Shown here piece after piece: positions 13,301 through 28,300 of a DNA stretch of 64,000 nucleotides; the first letter of the stretch is position 1, and each line of letters begins with the position of its first letter. The translations under genes and the position numbers were made by a program. The DNA is from Aplysia californica (Eukaryota; Mollusca; Gastropoda; Aplysiida; Aplysiidae): the NCBI RefSeq assembly GCF_000002075.1, contig NW_004797291.1, positions 886,394 to 950,393 on the forward strand. Reading direction: 5' to 3'. The notes beneath the pieces were generated by a model, which saw only the letters and a list, made by a program, of their open reading frames with translations, was not told the DNA's origin and ran no database searches.

Positions 13301-16300
13301 GACCTCCACCCCAGGCAAGAGCACTGTGGGCGCAGACGGCAAGAGCAGCTCCAGCGTGTCCACGGTGATCAGTCTGCTGTCCACTCTGTGTCGCGGCTCG
13401 CCTGGCATCACACACGACCTGCTGAGGGCCAGTCTCCCCGAGGCTATTGAGAGCGGGCTAAGAGGGGATGAGCGGTAAGTGCTTGGTCTTGCTTGTTGCA
13501 GACCTGCCACTCATCCCGATTTAGTCGGGATATCCCGGTTTTTTGCCCCAAATCTCAATCCTCCCGATTTTCCCGATTTCGATCGTGTGTATCCCGATTT
13601 TTTGTCCCAGTCTGCTGTTGTGCTGGATCTTTCTAAAAACTTACTCTGCCTTCTCTCTTATCACGGGAAGCACCCGTCGAACTTTTTGTCAGTAGGAACT
13701 CGGAGCACTATCTCTTGAAATAGCGATGCCGCTTTTAGTAGTTGACTCGCCCCCCAGTTGTGTGTGATCTTGTCCCGCTCCCAGAATTCTCTGATGATAG
13801 CCTGGTAACTGTTACAATTTGGGACATTTAATAATCGATTATATTCGTAGTTCCGCTGTTACTTTCAAAACAAGCCTTGTCCGAGGTCTGGTAACTGCGC
13901 GTTCACATCAAACACTCGGACGAGCGACAGTCTTTCTAACCCTTACACAACTACATGTAACTGCGCTGACAAGACTAACATACGGCCGTTGTCGTAGCTT
14001 TAGTTTAAACACTTGAGGGATAAGAGATTTGTTGGTACATTTGGTCGGTCGGCCGCCGTCGTTATCCTAGAAGTAGAACGACTGTCGCTCATCGGAGTGT
14101 TTTTTGTGAATGCGTAGTTAGTCGGACCCGTTAGTAAAATTGTTTCAATAGCGCATTCGCGTCACGTGACATTTTATCGCTGTGTGAGTTCTGTGTGTCA
14201 GGGACCGTCCGTTAACGGGGTCAACTTAAGTTCATGTATTACGGGACTTATTGGTAGGGGTGGGGGTATAGACACTTGGACTAGGAGTGCTTGACGCGAT
14301 GCTTCAGGATTTAAAAAAAATAATGATAACTCGCACGCACGCACACACATGCACACACACACACACACATGCGCGCGCACGCAAACAAAGACACACAGAG
14401 GGTTGTTTGTGATTAGGGGAACACTTTTATTTGTGTCACGACGTGGTGGAATCGGGCGCTCGTCAATTTTTGGGCATGTGGAGTTATTGCTATGGTCTAA
14501 AAGCTGATTTATTTGCCTCACTTCCAATGAAATAAATATCCATTTTTCTTAGATAGAACTCAATATATTTGCGATTGAAGAAAGTATTGTCCCTTCGTTT
14601 CAGTGGTGAAGTTAGCGAGAAAATGGCCACCTAAGTTTGGTAACTCAAATTGTCAAAGAGTCTTTGAAAAATGAAGAATGACATATTATGTGCCTTTAAT
14701 CAATGTTTTTCAGTAAAATTCACATGGCAATGTCTTTTTATATGGATATGAAATAGGTTAAGCCAAAAAGTAAAAATTAAATAAAATCGTCCGAACCAGT
14801 AGAAAAATGCGTTTCTCCGATTTGGTTATTTTGACGAGCGCCTCTTTTCACCACACTGCCTCACATTTAACTATCCTTACATTGTAACATCAGTGCTGCT
14901 GTGGGTTTGAGAAAAGTTTTACATTATTTTTGTGTATCCAGCTGTTTCCTCTAATTCTAATATCCAAAGGTTTTTGGTCAAATCTTTCATCCTTTTTGTT
15001 TTCTCCTGTTTCCGTACAGTTGCTGTTTGGACACCATGCGGTTCATGGATCTGCTCCTGGTGTTGCTGTTTGAAGGTAGACAGGCTCTTCCCAAGTCTGG
15101 CGTGACCACAATTACGAGCCGCCCACACGGGCTACGACGAACAGACAGTTCTAGTGACAGATCACACAGACAACTGATTGACTGTATCCGCAGTAAGGAC
15201 ACAGACGCCTTGATCGACGCTGTTGACAATGGTAAGAAGATCACCAGATGATGGTGGTTTGTTGAGTTGAACAAGGGCAGTCAGTTTTCTTTTGAAGTTC
15301 ATATGATAATGGTTATTTGATTGATTCTGTTGTTTAATTTTAATTTTTTCTGGTATGAAAAAAATATTGCTGGAAGCAACTTTCTTTTTTCTGGTACAAG
15401 AGCATTAAAATTCAGTCTAACAATAAATCGCTTTTCTTCATAAACATTTTTTTATTTGTAGGCATGTTGCTTTCACGCCCATTTTATTGTTTGATAATTT
15501 ATAAAAAGCTATTTTACGAAGGTCAACGATTGTGTCTCAACTTAAACCTATTTGTTTTTTCTTTTTTTAGTGAGTGTTGTTGACTTTTCAAATTATTGAT
15601 CTGTTGCTAGTTTTTTTCCCTCGGAATTATTTGCGTAATTGAAAATGTTCTCCTTATTTTAATCAGGCTTTGAAGTAAACTTCATGGATGATGTCGGGCA
15701 GACTTTGCTGAACTGGGCATCTGCTTTTGGAACTCAAGAAATGGTATATTTTTGTTTCATATGTTTTGATTTGTCACAAGTTCAGTGAAATAAGTGTACA
15801 GAGGGTTTTGTGGTCTTGGATTAAGGTAGAATGAAATTTTGTTTCATTTTGACTGTATTGTTTTAAAGGAAATAGGTACTATAGATTCAGTATAATTCTG
15901 TCCCTTTCGCGTTCATTTTTATTGGACTTTGATGATGAAAGATTTTTATTTCAGCTTTGGTCATGTGTTTGAAGTCATGCTTTTACTATTAAAATTCATT
16001 TTCTCAAAGGGCATTAGGTGAGTGAGTTTTCTTTTTCTTAGAATTTCAACTATTCTTTTCATCTTTTCAATTAGGTTGAGTTTTTGTGTGAGCGAGGAGC
16101 TGATGTAAACAGAGGCTTACGATCATCATCTCTGCACTATGCTGCATGCTTTGGGCGACCACAGATTGTGAAGGTATGTTGAATTTTTAAACTTTGGGTA
16201 TCATATTTTGTCTGTTGTCTCAGTCATAAAAAAAAATTACTGTTCCATACATCTCAGAAATTTAGTTAAACAGGATAAGTTTTCCTGCCTCAGCCTGGTT

Positions 16301-19300
16301 GGTGTTTTGTGTGTGGTTAACGGGTTCTCTTGTGTGGTTTGCCCTTTGTTTCCTATCAGACATCTATCGTCTTTTATCTCTCCTCCTTCTTTTCTTTGAT
16401 TGTTACTCTCTTGTAACACCTCTAATCTTCAGCACTTGTATGACCTTATTGTGTTGCAAGTGCCATAATACTCTTACTGAAACTAACTTCTGGTGTTTTT
16501 ATATTCTCTTTCTGCATGCCATACCCTGTGCAATTCATTTTAAAAATTATATTGTTTTAAAAAAAATCTCGGCCTGTTTCTTGGCCTTATGTTGCAGTTG
16601 TGAATACATACACATTCATTTTACAATTCTGGAAATGAAAGTGTTATGAGGTATTATGGATGAATATCACAAGTCAGGATACTTTTAATTGTACTTATAA
16701 AAACATCTTTGATTTGCAGACTCTGCTTCGCTATGGGGCTAATCCTGACTTGAGAGATGAAGATGCGAAGACACCTCTTGACAAAGCCAGGGAACGTGGT
16801 GATGAAGGACACCGTGAGGTTATTGCTATCTTGCAGTCACCAGGTAGGTGGTTTCATATTCTTGTCTGCTCATTGTGACTATGGATATTATCAGATTATG
16901 GATTATATTAGATTGACCTTTAACAAATGACTCCTCAACATGATTAGTATGCTATCATTAGAACTGAATGTTTCTCTTGTGAACAAGTGAATTATCCATA
17001 AAGTTCTTGTCAAGAAGGTGCAAGGGTCAAGTTTTTGTTAACATTAATATGTAGTGCTGGGCTTCGACCATTGCAAATGTGAAGTAAAATCTTTTGTTTT
17101 GTCATCAGGGCAGGTGGTTGGTCCTATTTCTTATCTCTCCATCATATGTTTCTGTCTGTTTGTCTTGCCTTGTTCCCACCTCTAAAATATAATTTGTGGA
17201 GATGCTTCTGTTTACTTAAACATATTAAAAAATCCTGTTCAGGTGAATACATGGTGCCTGTGAACAGAGACCACCCACTGGCTGCCTCTGGGGGTGCATC
17301 AACCTCATCAGCCTCCTCTTCCCCGGCCTCAGCCTCAGCCCCTGCCCCTATGGAAACTGCAGAGAAGGTGAAGAAGGAGGAAGCAGCAGAGGGTGAGAAG
17401 AGCGAGGCCACTGAAATCAAAGGGGACCCAGAGGTTGCTCCCAAATATGTACGCCATCTCCTGCCAGTGTTTACTGAAGTGTTCCATGTGACTATGCTGG
17501 CCTCAGTCAGGTGAGTTTTGTCTCTCAGAGTTTACATAGAAACTTGGGTAATGATTAAGCAAGAGCTTTGAATAATTGTCAAAGTTTAGGGGGGGGGGGG
17601 GGGGAANNNNNNNNNNNNNNNNNNNNNNNNNNNNNNNNNNNNNNNNNNNNNNNNNNNNNNNNNNNNNNNNNNNNNNNNNNNNNNNNNNNNNNNNNNNNNN
17701 NNNNNNTGGGGGGGGGGGGGGGGTACAAATCTTTAGTAACTGTTTGCCTGAGATCAGATTTTCTTTTCCCATTTTTATTACCCAGGTTTCGTTTTATTTA
17801 TGTATATTTTTCACTGCATTAACTAATCTTGGATTGCTCTTCTGAGAATAATTTGTGACCAAGTGTAGCATCTTATGTCACATGTCTCTTGAATTAAGGT
17901 TATTTTATTTGTTTGTGTGCTCTATTCAAATATACTTGTACATCATTCATTGCTCAAACTAAGAGAAGAAGAGAAATCCTTGTATCTGTCTGCATTTTAT
18001 TTAGATACAGTGCTACAATATTGAGATAGATATTTTTCATGTTTAAAGCTGTTTTTGCAGAGATAAATTGTTCCTCTAAAATCTTTTTATTTATTTATGG
18101 TTTCCAGGAAAGCCAGTCTTTCACTTATTAGGAAGATGTTACATTATATGGAGCCTGACTTACTTGGGGAAATGACAGGGCCAGAGTTCCCTTCTCCAAA
18201 CTTTGCCTCTTCCATGACAGAGGTGCTGTCTATTGTTCTCGATGCTGAAGTAAGTAATTTTTTTCCTTTTCTATATTTTCTGTCAGAGCAAGGATGTTGG
18301 AGAACAAAGGATTTGTTAGTTTTCTAGAAAGAAATTATTTTCAATAAAGATGTGAGAAAGGAATGCCCGAAATATTTTGTCTTTGTTGATAGCTCTGTAA
18401 ACTTACTCCAAAAAAGGGCAGTTTTGTTCCGTTCCAAGTCAAATGACGGCATGAGTAGATTCTGATAGGATTTTTTTTTTATTACTTAGAATTATATCTG
18501 ATCTGGAGCAAAATAAGCAAAATAAGTTTAAGAAATGAGAAAAGACTAGAATTCTTCAAGTGCTTCGTAGAGTCATGCATTAAGTTTATGTCTTTCAAGC
18601 ATTATATTTGAAAAAGCTCGTGAGAGTTTTGTGGACCATATTCAGGTTATAATCATCAGTGTCATTCCATAACCACCGAAATTTATTTCAAGGGGTTTCC
18701 ATTTCCAAATAAAGCTGTTACTGTGCACTTGCAGAACGGTGCTGATGGTATTATATTTAACTTAAACTATATTAATGCAGTTTTGGTAAAGTGTTTTTCA
18801 TAATAAAGCTTTCGTGCATTAGTATGGGTGTTAAAGATCATGTAGTGAATACTGTTCTCCATGGGTACATACACTGTTTTCAATATCAGTATGTTTTTTG
18901 TGAATTCTTATGTCTCTGTCTTTCAAAAGAATTTTAAAAAATGTCTTTCATCTATGGTTGGTCCAACTTCTTTGCTGTCCTTATGCTGTTTTTATGTCTT
19001 GTCAATCCCTTTCTCCAGCATCCTCCAGCTTCCCCCCAGCATCAAATACCAGCTATCGAGTCAATATGCTTCTCTTTATATTAACTTTTTTCATTCTGTG
19101 GCCAGGAGGATGATGATGGTCATGTGATTGTCCTTCAAATCATGCAAGATCTGATGCTGAAGTGTCAAGAGATTTTCTTGGAGCACTTTGCACGACTTGG
19201 GTTATTCTCCCGTGTCTTGGCCCTAGCTGGGCCACCATTGCAGGAGGAAGAGGGGGCAAAAGCAAAAGAAGACAAAGTAAGTCTCTGTAGGATTAACCAT

Positions 19301-22300
19301 TAATGTTGGTAAGGGGGTGATGAATGTGACTGTTGCTCACCAGCTTAACTGTCCCATGTAATGGTGAAATGTTCCATGAATTGGTCGGTGCACCGATGCA
19401 CGTTAAGTTTTTTTTCAGTTGAAGATTTTGAAGTTGGCCAGTTTTTGTGTAAGATTTGTACTCTTAAATGTGAAATGGGTCTTTGTTTTATTCTATTAGC
19501 AAGATGATTGTTGGGACTAACCTGATTGGAAAAACTACTGTTGCTGTATCGATGGTCAAAGAGTGCTTCATATATGATTAGATAAAAAAGTTATTGTTCA
19601 AAGTCCAGAAAGTAAAGATGGTTGAGTTGAACCCAAATTTTATGCTTTATGGTTAAAAAAGAATAAATTTTTTTTGCAGGAGGAAGACGAGACCAACCTA
19701 GTAGATGCCACAGAGATAGTTGCTGGGCGGCCTTACCACTGGCGTGACTGGTACATTGTGCGAGGTCGTGACTGCCTGTACCTGTGGAGTGAGGGGACTG
19801 CTCTGGAGCTGAGCAATGGCAGCAATGGCTGGTTCAGATTTATTCTGGACGGGAAGCTGGCAACTATGTACTCCAGCGGAAGCCCAGAAGGGGGCTCTGA
19901 TAGCACTGGTATGTGTTTTTTGTTTTTCAAATGGAATTTTTGTTTTCAGCTTGAGCTTTCCCCCCCCCCCCTCCCCCCTTTTCCACTTTTTTTGTTGTTG
20001 AAAAGACTGGACCTTTGATATGAGGAGTGGGTGGAGGGTCTTAAGACTCGTGAAACTAGATCAGAACTAGATTTGAACCTTGATGACTCAGCTTTTAGTT
20101 TGTTGTCATGCAAATTGAGCTGATAGCAAGATTTTCGTTTGAGATTGTGTTATATCATTTTCCTTTGCTGTAATGACCTTGGTTTAAGTTTACTGAGGCT
20201 ATTTCCGGAAAGATGGGTTTCTGTTCAGATACTTTTAGCATGCTATTCATTTTTGTTCATGTTTGGGCCTTTAAGAATTGTTTTTCGCTTATTGTTAATT
20301 TGATAATTTTATGCATTGCTTTGTGTTTTTTTAAATATAATTTTGACATTGTTGTGTTGTTTATGTTTTTCATTCAGTTTGTACTTTAGTTTCTTTTTTG
20401 TTTTGTTTTAAAAAGCTATGTTGTCCTTTTCAACGGTTATTCTGTTTAACTTAGCCTTGGTAAAGATTTGGTTTCAATGTTTGATGCACATTTGGTTTGT
20501 TTCTCAGTTTCCCTCAAAATGCATTTTTTTGTTGTTTTTTTTCCGTTATTGCATGTTTTTTTTTTTTTATATACATATCGAACGTCGGCTGACAAGAGGG
20601 ATTAAGTATCATCATTGAGTAGGTGATAGCTTTGAAGGATGTTTTTATTGTGTATACATGAATAAAATTCTTTTTCTTACTACATTCAAGGTATTGTTGT
20701 TCCAGAAAATCGTGGTGAGTTCCTTGATAAACTCCAAAGGGCTAGGAGTCAGATCAAAACAGGTTCTCCCAGCCTGCCTGTTCTCTCTAAGGCAAGCCCA
20801 GCTCGCCTCGTGGTGGGCAACTGGACCCTGTCCTGCAAGAAAGATGGAGAGCTGCAAATACAAAACACTGATGGACAGCAGGTTTGTTGATGTTTATTTG
20901 CCCCACCCCCATTTCTGTTTTAAAGCTTAAAATGTGGGTGGTTAGCAGGTGTTGTGGTGTGGTTTGCTCCTTTTTTCCAATCAAATGTCTGTCGTCCTTA
21001 TCTCTCCTCTTTCTTTTTTGTGTTTGTTACTCCCTTGTGTCACCTTTAATCTTGAGCACTTAGTGATCTTATTGTGTTGCAAGTGCTGTAAAACTTACTA
21101 AAACTAAAACTTGAAACTGGGTTAAAGGTTCTACAATTTTCTATGTTCTGTAGCTAACAGTGGATTGCTTTCTAGAATTATGTCATGATTTTTTTCTCTT
21201 CTTAGTGTGAATCACTAAACAGGAAATCATTTGTTTGAGAGATTTATAAAAAAAACCCCAAAACTGGCACATTTTGTCTTACTATAGCTTGTTAAATCCC
21301 ATTACGTTACTGAAGTACTCTTTGAGGTTTCAATTTCATTTTTTCTGTTTCAGGCTACGATTCTACGAGAGGATCTCATGGGCTTTGTGTTTGAATCAAA
21401 CCGAGGCACAAGACACTCATTTACAGCTGAGACCACCCTTGGACAGGAATTCTCTGTTGGCTGGGGTGGAAAGAAAAGTCGGAAACTCAAATCTAAGAAT
21501 GCAATGCGTGATAAGGTTTGTTAAAGTTTGTTTCGATTTTTTTAAACTCCAGCTTTTTAAAAAATCAATGGCTGAAATATTTGCATATTTTCCATATATA
21601 TATTTGCTAATCTAACTGCTTGAAGTGTTGACCATTCTTGTGTGTAGATAAAAACTCTAACGTGAAAATTAGTCTGAATTAAGGGTCAACAGAAGTGTTT
21701 ATATATATAATAATCAAAGTTTATTTTTAGGGATAGAAATATAAAATGAGTGAAAAAGAATGTAAGCCAGAAACTTACTGTGAAAATACACTTACAAAAT
21801 GTCAATCCTGCTGCTGCCTGAACTATTGTCTAATGTACCTATTTTGTCTTGTATGGCAGGTTCGTAACACTGCCAGAGAACTGTATGACGAGTACTTCAA
21901 GGCAGCAGAGGCCAAACCTCGGGGTGTTGTCTCCAAACTTTGTGCAATAGTTCAGCAGCTGGAGTCTGCATTTGCTCGACAGCTGAGCCAAATCAAGGTA
22001 AGTGAAAAAAAAAATTCCTTTATGCTTTATGACATGTTGAGAGACAATTGTATTATTTTTTAAATTATTTTACTTTTGTTTCCCTGGGTTAAAAAAAGAT
22101 GCTTTAGGTACTGAATAAGTGCCTATGAAAAAGAGTTGGGCCAAATGTTGTGAAAATACTTTTTTTTGGTCAACATGAGATGCAATTTGTACTTTTAATA
22201 ATGTCTGCTTCTGTCACTTGAGAATTTTTGTATGGGTCGCTAGGATCTAGTCAAAATTGTGTGAAGTTCTTAAGATTATATCGTAATGTGCTTGGAATGG

Positions 22301-25300
22301 GTTTGTCTTATTGGTTAAAAAGATCTTGAATGCATCAAACTTATGTGAAAGAACGATTGATGGAAACATAAAGATGTCTAATAATTGTCTGTAAAAAAAT
22401 TTTTTTTGTGAGGTTGTTTTAAAATATTTACTTTGATTTGTAGAAAGCAGAAAGAAAAAAGCAAAATGTTAAGTACTTCTTTTTTTTTCCTCTTTCATCA
22501 GCCTTCAGATGAAGAAGTTTCGTGGTGCCAAGAAATGAGAAGTGCCTTGGAGGAACTAGTTGTGCTGCTGAAAGATGAGCACACCATTTCCTCCTTTGAG
22601 CTGTACAACAGTGGATTGGTACAGACGTTGCTGAGTATTTTGAGTAGTGTGAGTAATTTTTTTGTCTTGTTTTTTTTTCATTTTGTGAGTTTGACTAAAT
22701 GGGCTGTGTGGCCATACTGTTTAGGGATTTGTCCTTAACCCATGTCATCACTTTTGAAAAGTGTCTCTTTGAATTTGTGTTTTGGTCCTTTCGTCCTTTG
22801 TGACCATAACAATACTTAATGCTGTATTCTTCTCTCCTCATTCATAACTTTACCCGGAACTGTGGTTGAGTCACTTTTCTTCCGGTTTAAAAAAAAAAGT
22901 AATCTTAACATGGGTGATGTAAGTGAATAATTAGAAGTAAAGGGTTCTAGTAGTTGTGTTTGTTGAGCAGTGTACTTTATTTGTAAAGACTAAGCTGATG
23001 CACAGTCGTTTCTTCTTTTTATAGTCAAATCATATGCAGTAGTTGATGTTTGTGTAATTGCAAAACATTTAAATGCTCTTTTTTTTTATTTGTCTTTTGC
23101 AGTCTTCTGATGAATGCTCGTTGAAAGAATCAAAGAAACAGATGAGAGGACGAATCAACATCTTCAAGAGTGTGTTCCATGATCACGAGCGTGAGAAGTA
23201 AGAAACAATTCCCCCTCTTTTGTATTTAATATGAGAAAAGTAGTTTGGTGATGGATTAGAACAGAAAGCTATGTTCTCTGGACCTTGCTTCTTTCTGATT
23301 CACAGTGACATGTTGTTGAATGTCATACTTGAGAAGTTTTCAGTTTTTGTGCTATACTTTTCTTGTCTTCTGCAATGTCTTTTTGTTTTGGAAAAGTACT
23401 AAGAAATATATGAAAGTTAATCTCATATTTCAGAGTTTTTTTTTAGGTGACTTTATTAGATGTACTGCAGGAGAAAACTGGCTGACAATTTTTATAACGG
23501 AAAGAGTTTGACATGATATTTTGCATTGATACAAGTATTTCAATATTGTTCTTTTATTAATAACTATCTTTATGTTTTTTCTACTGTACGAAGTTCATTC
23601 TTTGGAAGAGGGCTGTTACTGGGTGTTGGTTTGCTTATAGTTCGGTCAGTAAATCCAAATATGGAAAAGGAAAATCTTCTGAATAATTTATATTTATTTA
23701 TTGCCATGTTCTCAGTTTCACAGACGATGGGTAAGAAATGTTTTGATTGTTGTCTTTGTTAAAAAAAAAATTTTCTTTTCGCCTTGCATGTAAAGGAATT
23801 ATTTCGGTTCTACCATTGTCCTGTAAACTTTATAATGAAGTCACAATGCATGATATAATTTCATTAACTTCATTTATCATGTACAGTATGTAGGCCAAAT
23901 GAAATCACAACACAGATTTGTACTGGGTCATTTCTGTCTGTATTCTCTCTTGGCCCCCACCTCAATATGATTGTGTTTGTATCTGTGTTGTTTTAAATGA
24001 AGTCAGACGGGGACCTCAATGCACTTGCTTAGGCTCTTTCACGTGTGGTTGGGCTTGCATGCTCCTCCCGACTTTCAGCAAAACTCAGACTAAATGAAGC
24101 AACGTGTCACAGTAACATTACTCTCCTGAATGAAGGTATAACAATCAGGAACAGCATTGACAAGGGACAGAGTCATGGAGATGACTTTCACAGAATAGAA
24201 ACATGAGAAAAAAATTTCTATTAGATCTGTTTCTATTTGATGGCTTAAATTCTTTTCATGAAGCAGTTTTTTTCTAACACTTCTTGTATTATGCACTAAC
24301 TGTAGGTTTACTAAGCTTATAGATGTTGTATAGGGTACCAAGCATGTATTTCTTATTTTTCAAGTTGTTCTTGAATACATTTTATGTAAAAGAAACATAA
24401 AAATGTAGGTGGGTTTTGTTGGTTTGTTGTTATTGTCGTTTTTTGTTGTTTTTGTTTTGTTTTATTGAAGAGATCATTGTCTTGCAGTGTCTTTGTTGTG
24501 TTTCAAAGAATCACAACCCATTTCTAGGGGGGCAAGAGTTGCTGTTTGAATATTGGTTCAAAAGATTTTTTTTAGTATCTGGACTATTTTCATTATAGAG
24601 ATAGGACGGATCTGTTACTAATTTTGTCATGTTGCCTTGCTTTATTCACTGGGGAATATGTGTGCTTGTTAGTTTGTATTGCATCTTTTCAGTTCTGTAT
24701 ACTTTATACTTGACCTAATCTTTAGCAATGAACTTTGATTTTTAAAAATTCGTTTGGAAACCGTATCCTTTAATTTCTATAGATCCTCTCATTTTTAGTG
24801 AAATTCAAGAAAATGGTGACGAATATGTGTAGAAGGAACATGGTGTAAAATTATTCTTTTTGTATGGATTTGAATGTACAGGTGTTGCTTAACTTTTTAT
24901 TATGCCATTTCTGAATAGAAATAGCAGAAATTAAGAATAACATCTCCATATTCAATGTATGTTAATGAAGGTCAGTAGCATGGTGAGTCTCATCAGTACA
25001 AGTAGACCAAGAGTTGAATTTAGGGGAAACGCCCTATGGAGTGAAAGGTAATAAAAATGCCCATCACTTATCAACGGGTGCTTCCCTTCTCCCGGTGGAA
25101 TGGCACTCTTGAACATTTGTGTGCTGATCTTTGGCTTCTTTTCTAACCTTTTCCTTCTTTATTATTCCAAGTAGCCAAATTCCCAATGAAAATTTGGTTT
25201 GTTGTTGAGCTCATAGAAAGATGACCACTGATGAAGGTAGAGGGTTGTTATGGGGTCTTAATCCTTGGGATCACTCACTATAAAAATAATTGACCGCTTA

Positions 25301-28300
25301 TTATAAAATAGTGAATGCGTGGTAATTTTTATTAATTTAAAAATATTTTTTATTGCTCACAAATTTTCCTACATCTCAACAAACATTAGTATGTTTTTCC
25401 ATGTTCCTAATAGTTTCTTTGTTGTTCATTTTTCAAATGTTGCTTTTCCTCAGAACTATCAGTCCAGCGGTACAACTGACCAGAAAGCTCATCTCTGCCC
25501 TGGAAGCCATTGAGAAGCTGCCAGTGTATTCTTATGATCTCACTGGTTCAGGCTATGGCTTGCAGGTACCATACGTATGTCCCCTCCTTCTTTCACGCTC
25601 TATGAATTACAGAAAGTTTTGAACTACTGTCGTCTGTTCAGCATAACATTTTAAGGTTGATAAAAACTTTTAAAGTACAACTTAAATTTTTGGTTGTGTT
25701 TTTTAAACAGGCAGTTTCTGCACTTTACTTTCAGTGTACAAAGATACATTAGGTTGCATTGCAGGTGTTTTGTTAATCAAGTCAAATTAAGGTTTTGAAG
25801 ACAATGTTGGAAAATTTGTGTCTATGTCTATGATTTTTGTTGAATTAAAAAAAAAAAATTATTGAATTGATCAAATGTTCCGTGCTGCAAAGTAAAGTAA
25901 TGTAAGATACATTTTATCGAAGCAATTACCCATCACTCTAATCCTTTTACAGCTCTGCCTCGTCATATCATTGCAAGGGGGGGACAGTGGAAAAGTGTTA
26001 ATTTTGCATGTTGAGATTTTATATATTTGTTCATTCTTAATTTCTCAAGTACATATGTCGTGTCTGCACATCCAGTGAATAACTGCTCTTTCCTTACCTC
26101 TTCCGAAGCCAACTTCAATTTTTGTTGTAGCCTGTTAACAGGAAGGGCATAGGTGAGCTGGAATGGAGCTATGAGATGGTGAAGGTTTGGGGTCCACTCG
26201 GGAGAAGCGTTAAAATTTTTTAGGACTCTCACCTAAGTCTTTCCCCTTTATCTGCTCTGTGTGTTCAGATCCTGACAAGAAGACTACGCCTGAGATTAGA
26301 AAAAGCCCAGGGTGAAAACACTCTGATTGACAGGACAGACAGATGCCTCAAGATTGAACCGTTGACCTCCGTAGCAGATCTGGAACGCTACCTGCTCAAA
26401 ATGGTGAGTACTGGAATTTTTTGGAGAAAAACGCCATTTGTGAGTTTTGCATTATAGTATGCATCGATGTTTTTCAGGAAAAAAATGTGCAGGCTTTTCT
26501 GTTCCTGCTGTGGATGGTTACATTTCCAGAGTGTACTTCTTCTTACTAATTTAAAAAAAAAGGAGGGTATAATTCTTTCTGTCTGGAAAGATTCCAGAGT
26601 CGGTGGCAGTTCTGTATATATAGTGTTGAGGAGAGGGAAAAGAAAATGGCAACTACAACCTTCAAGGTCTTATGACATATTATGAAGAAAATATTTTGCA
26701 TGAATTTAATTTTTCACAGTTTATTTTGTGGTTTACATTTGCACTGCTTGTCTTCATTATTAATGCTGATGATTTGTGAGAGTTATTTCTTTTTCTCTTC
26801 AAAGGTTGCAAAACAGTGGTATGATTTTGATCGTCAAACCTTCACATTTGTCAAAAAATTGAAGGAGCCGGGAACTCGCATTACATTTGCTCATCAGAAC
26901 GACTTTGATGAAAATGGACTTTTGTATTGGATTGGCACAAATGGAAAGTAAGTGTGCAAAGGAAATGTATTCTACTGGACTATTGAATGTAGATTAGGTT
27001 CAATAATTTTTAGAGCTCATAACTTTTCTTGCAATTTTAAAAATTTCTGAACAGTTGTCTTAGAGTAAAACAACTCCTTTATATTTTTTATTTTAGTTTT
27101 TGAAACTGCATTGTATCATAATTCTTAAGATTCTAGGAATGACTAAAGCAAACATTTTTCTTTTAATTTCAAGAACTTCCTATGAATGGGTGAATCCTGG
27201 CCAGTACGGACTGGTGGTTGTGACGTCTTCTGAGGGCCGTAGTTTGCCGTATGGGAAGCTGGAGGACATCCTGAGCCGCGACAGTGCTGCTCTCAATTGC
27301 CACACAAATGATGACAAGTTAGTGTGTTTTGTTGTATTTGTGATGTTATGTGGAGCAGAAGTTAAAAAAGTGTTGCTTCACATTAGGTATGTCTGAATTG
27401 TTGTTTTCAACTTACAATATAATCAACTTTAACACTTTTAGAAATTTGTGAGAAATAAAACAACTCCTCAAGGTAGACTGGTGAAACGGTTTCAATCGTG
27501 ACTGTTGCTGGCTTGAATGGCATGAAGTTTGTGCCCAAAGAATTGATTGATGCTTTGCAGATCATGTCATAGTTAATTTGGAAATATTTTATATAGGTGT
27601 AGGCAAAATTTTAGAATAGATACTTACGCTGCAAAATTTAATTTGTTTGAGATAATAGTCAAATATTTTTTTTTGGCCACTTTGCTCACTGAAAATATTT
27701 CTGGTTTCATCAGGAAAGCTTGGTTTGCCATTGACCTGGGAGTCTGGTTGATTCCATCAAGCTACACACTCAGACATGCCAGGGGTTATGGAAAGTAAGT
27801 ATTGATGAATGTAATGTTTCGCTTGCAACTGAAATAATGTTTTCACTCTAACAGAACTTTGGTCTTAAAAATCTATTGTATTGTCAAATTTGGGAGATGT
27901 TCAAGTTAATTTCTCCTATCTTTTAAATCAACACTATATTGAATTCAGTGGTGAGCAAATGCTACTGCAGTTCTTAGTTTTAGTAGATTTAGTTTTAGTA
28001 GAGCTTTTACGGCGCTCGCAACTGCATAAGGTAATATGAGTGCTGGAAGATTAGATGTGTTACAAGAGAGTAACAAACACCACAAAAAAGAAGGACGGGA
28101 GATAAAGACGATAGATGTTTGATAGGAAAGAAGAAACAGAGTACACCAGAGAACCCGCCAACCACCCACTTACTGCAGTTCAAGAATATGCATCTTTAAT
28201 TAAAGTGAATAGTGTCCTCCGCACTAACGTGTTTAGAAACTCATTGATAGTTTTGGTGTTCTCAAATAAGTCTTAATTAGCTTTATGCAGTGGGTTGTTT

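Noticed and set aside
16299-16649. 116-residue hydrophobic frame in intron 8
   Set aside because: It overlaps a family T retroposon copy. The hydrophobic look comes from T-rich sequence.
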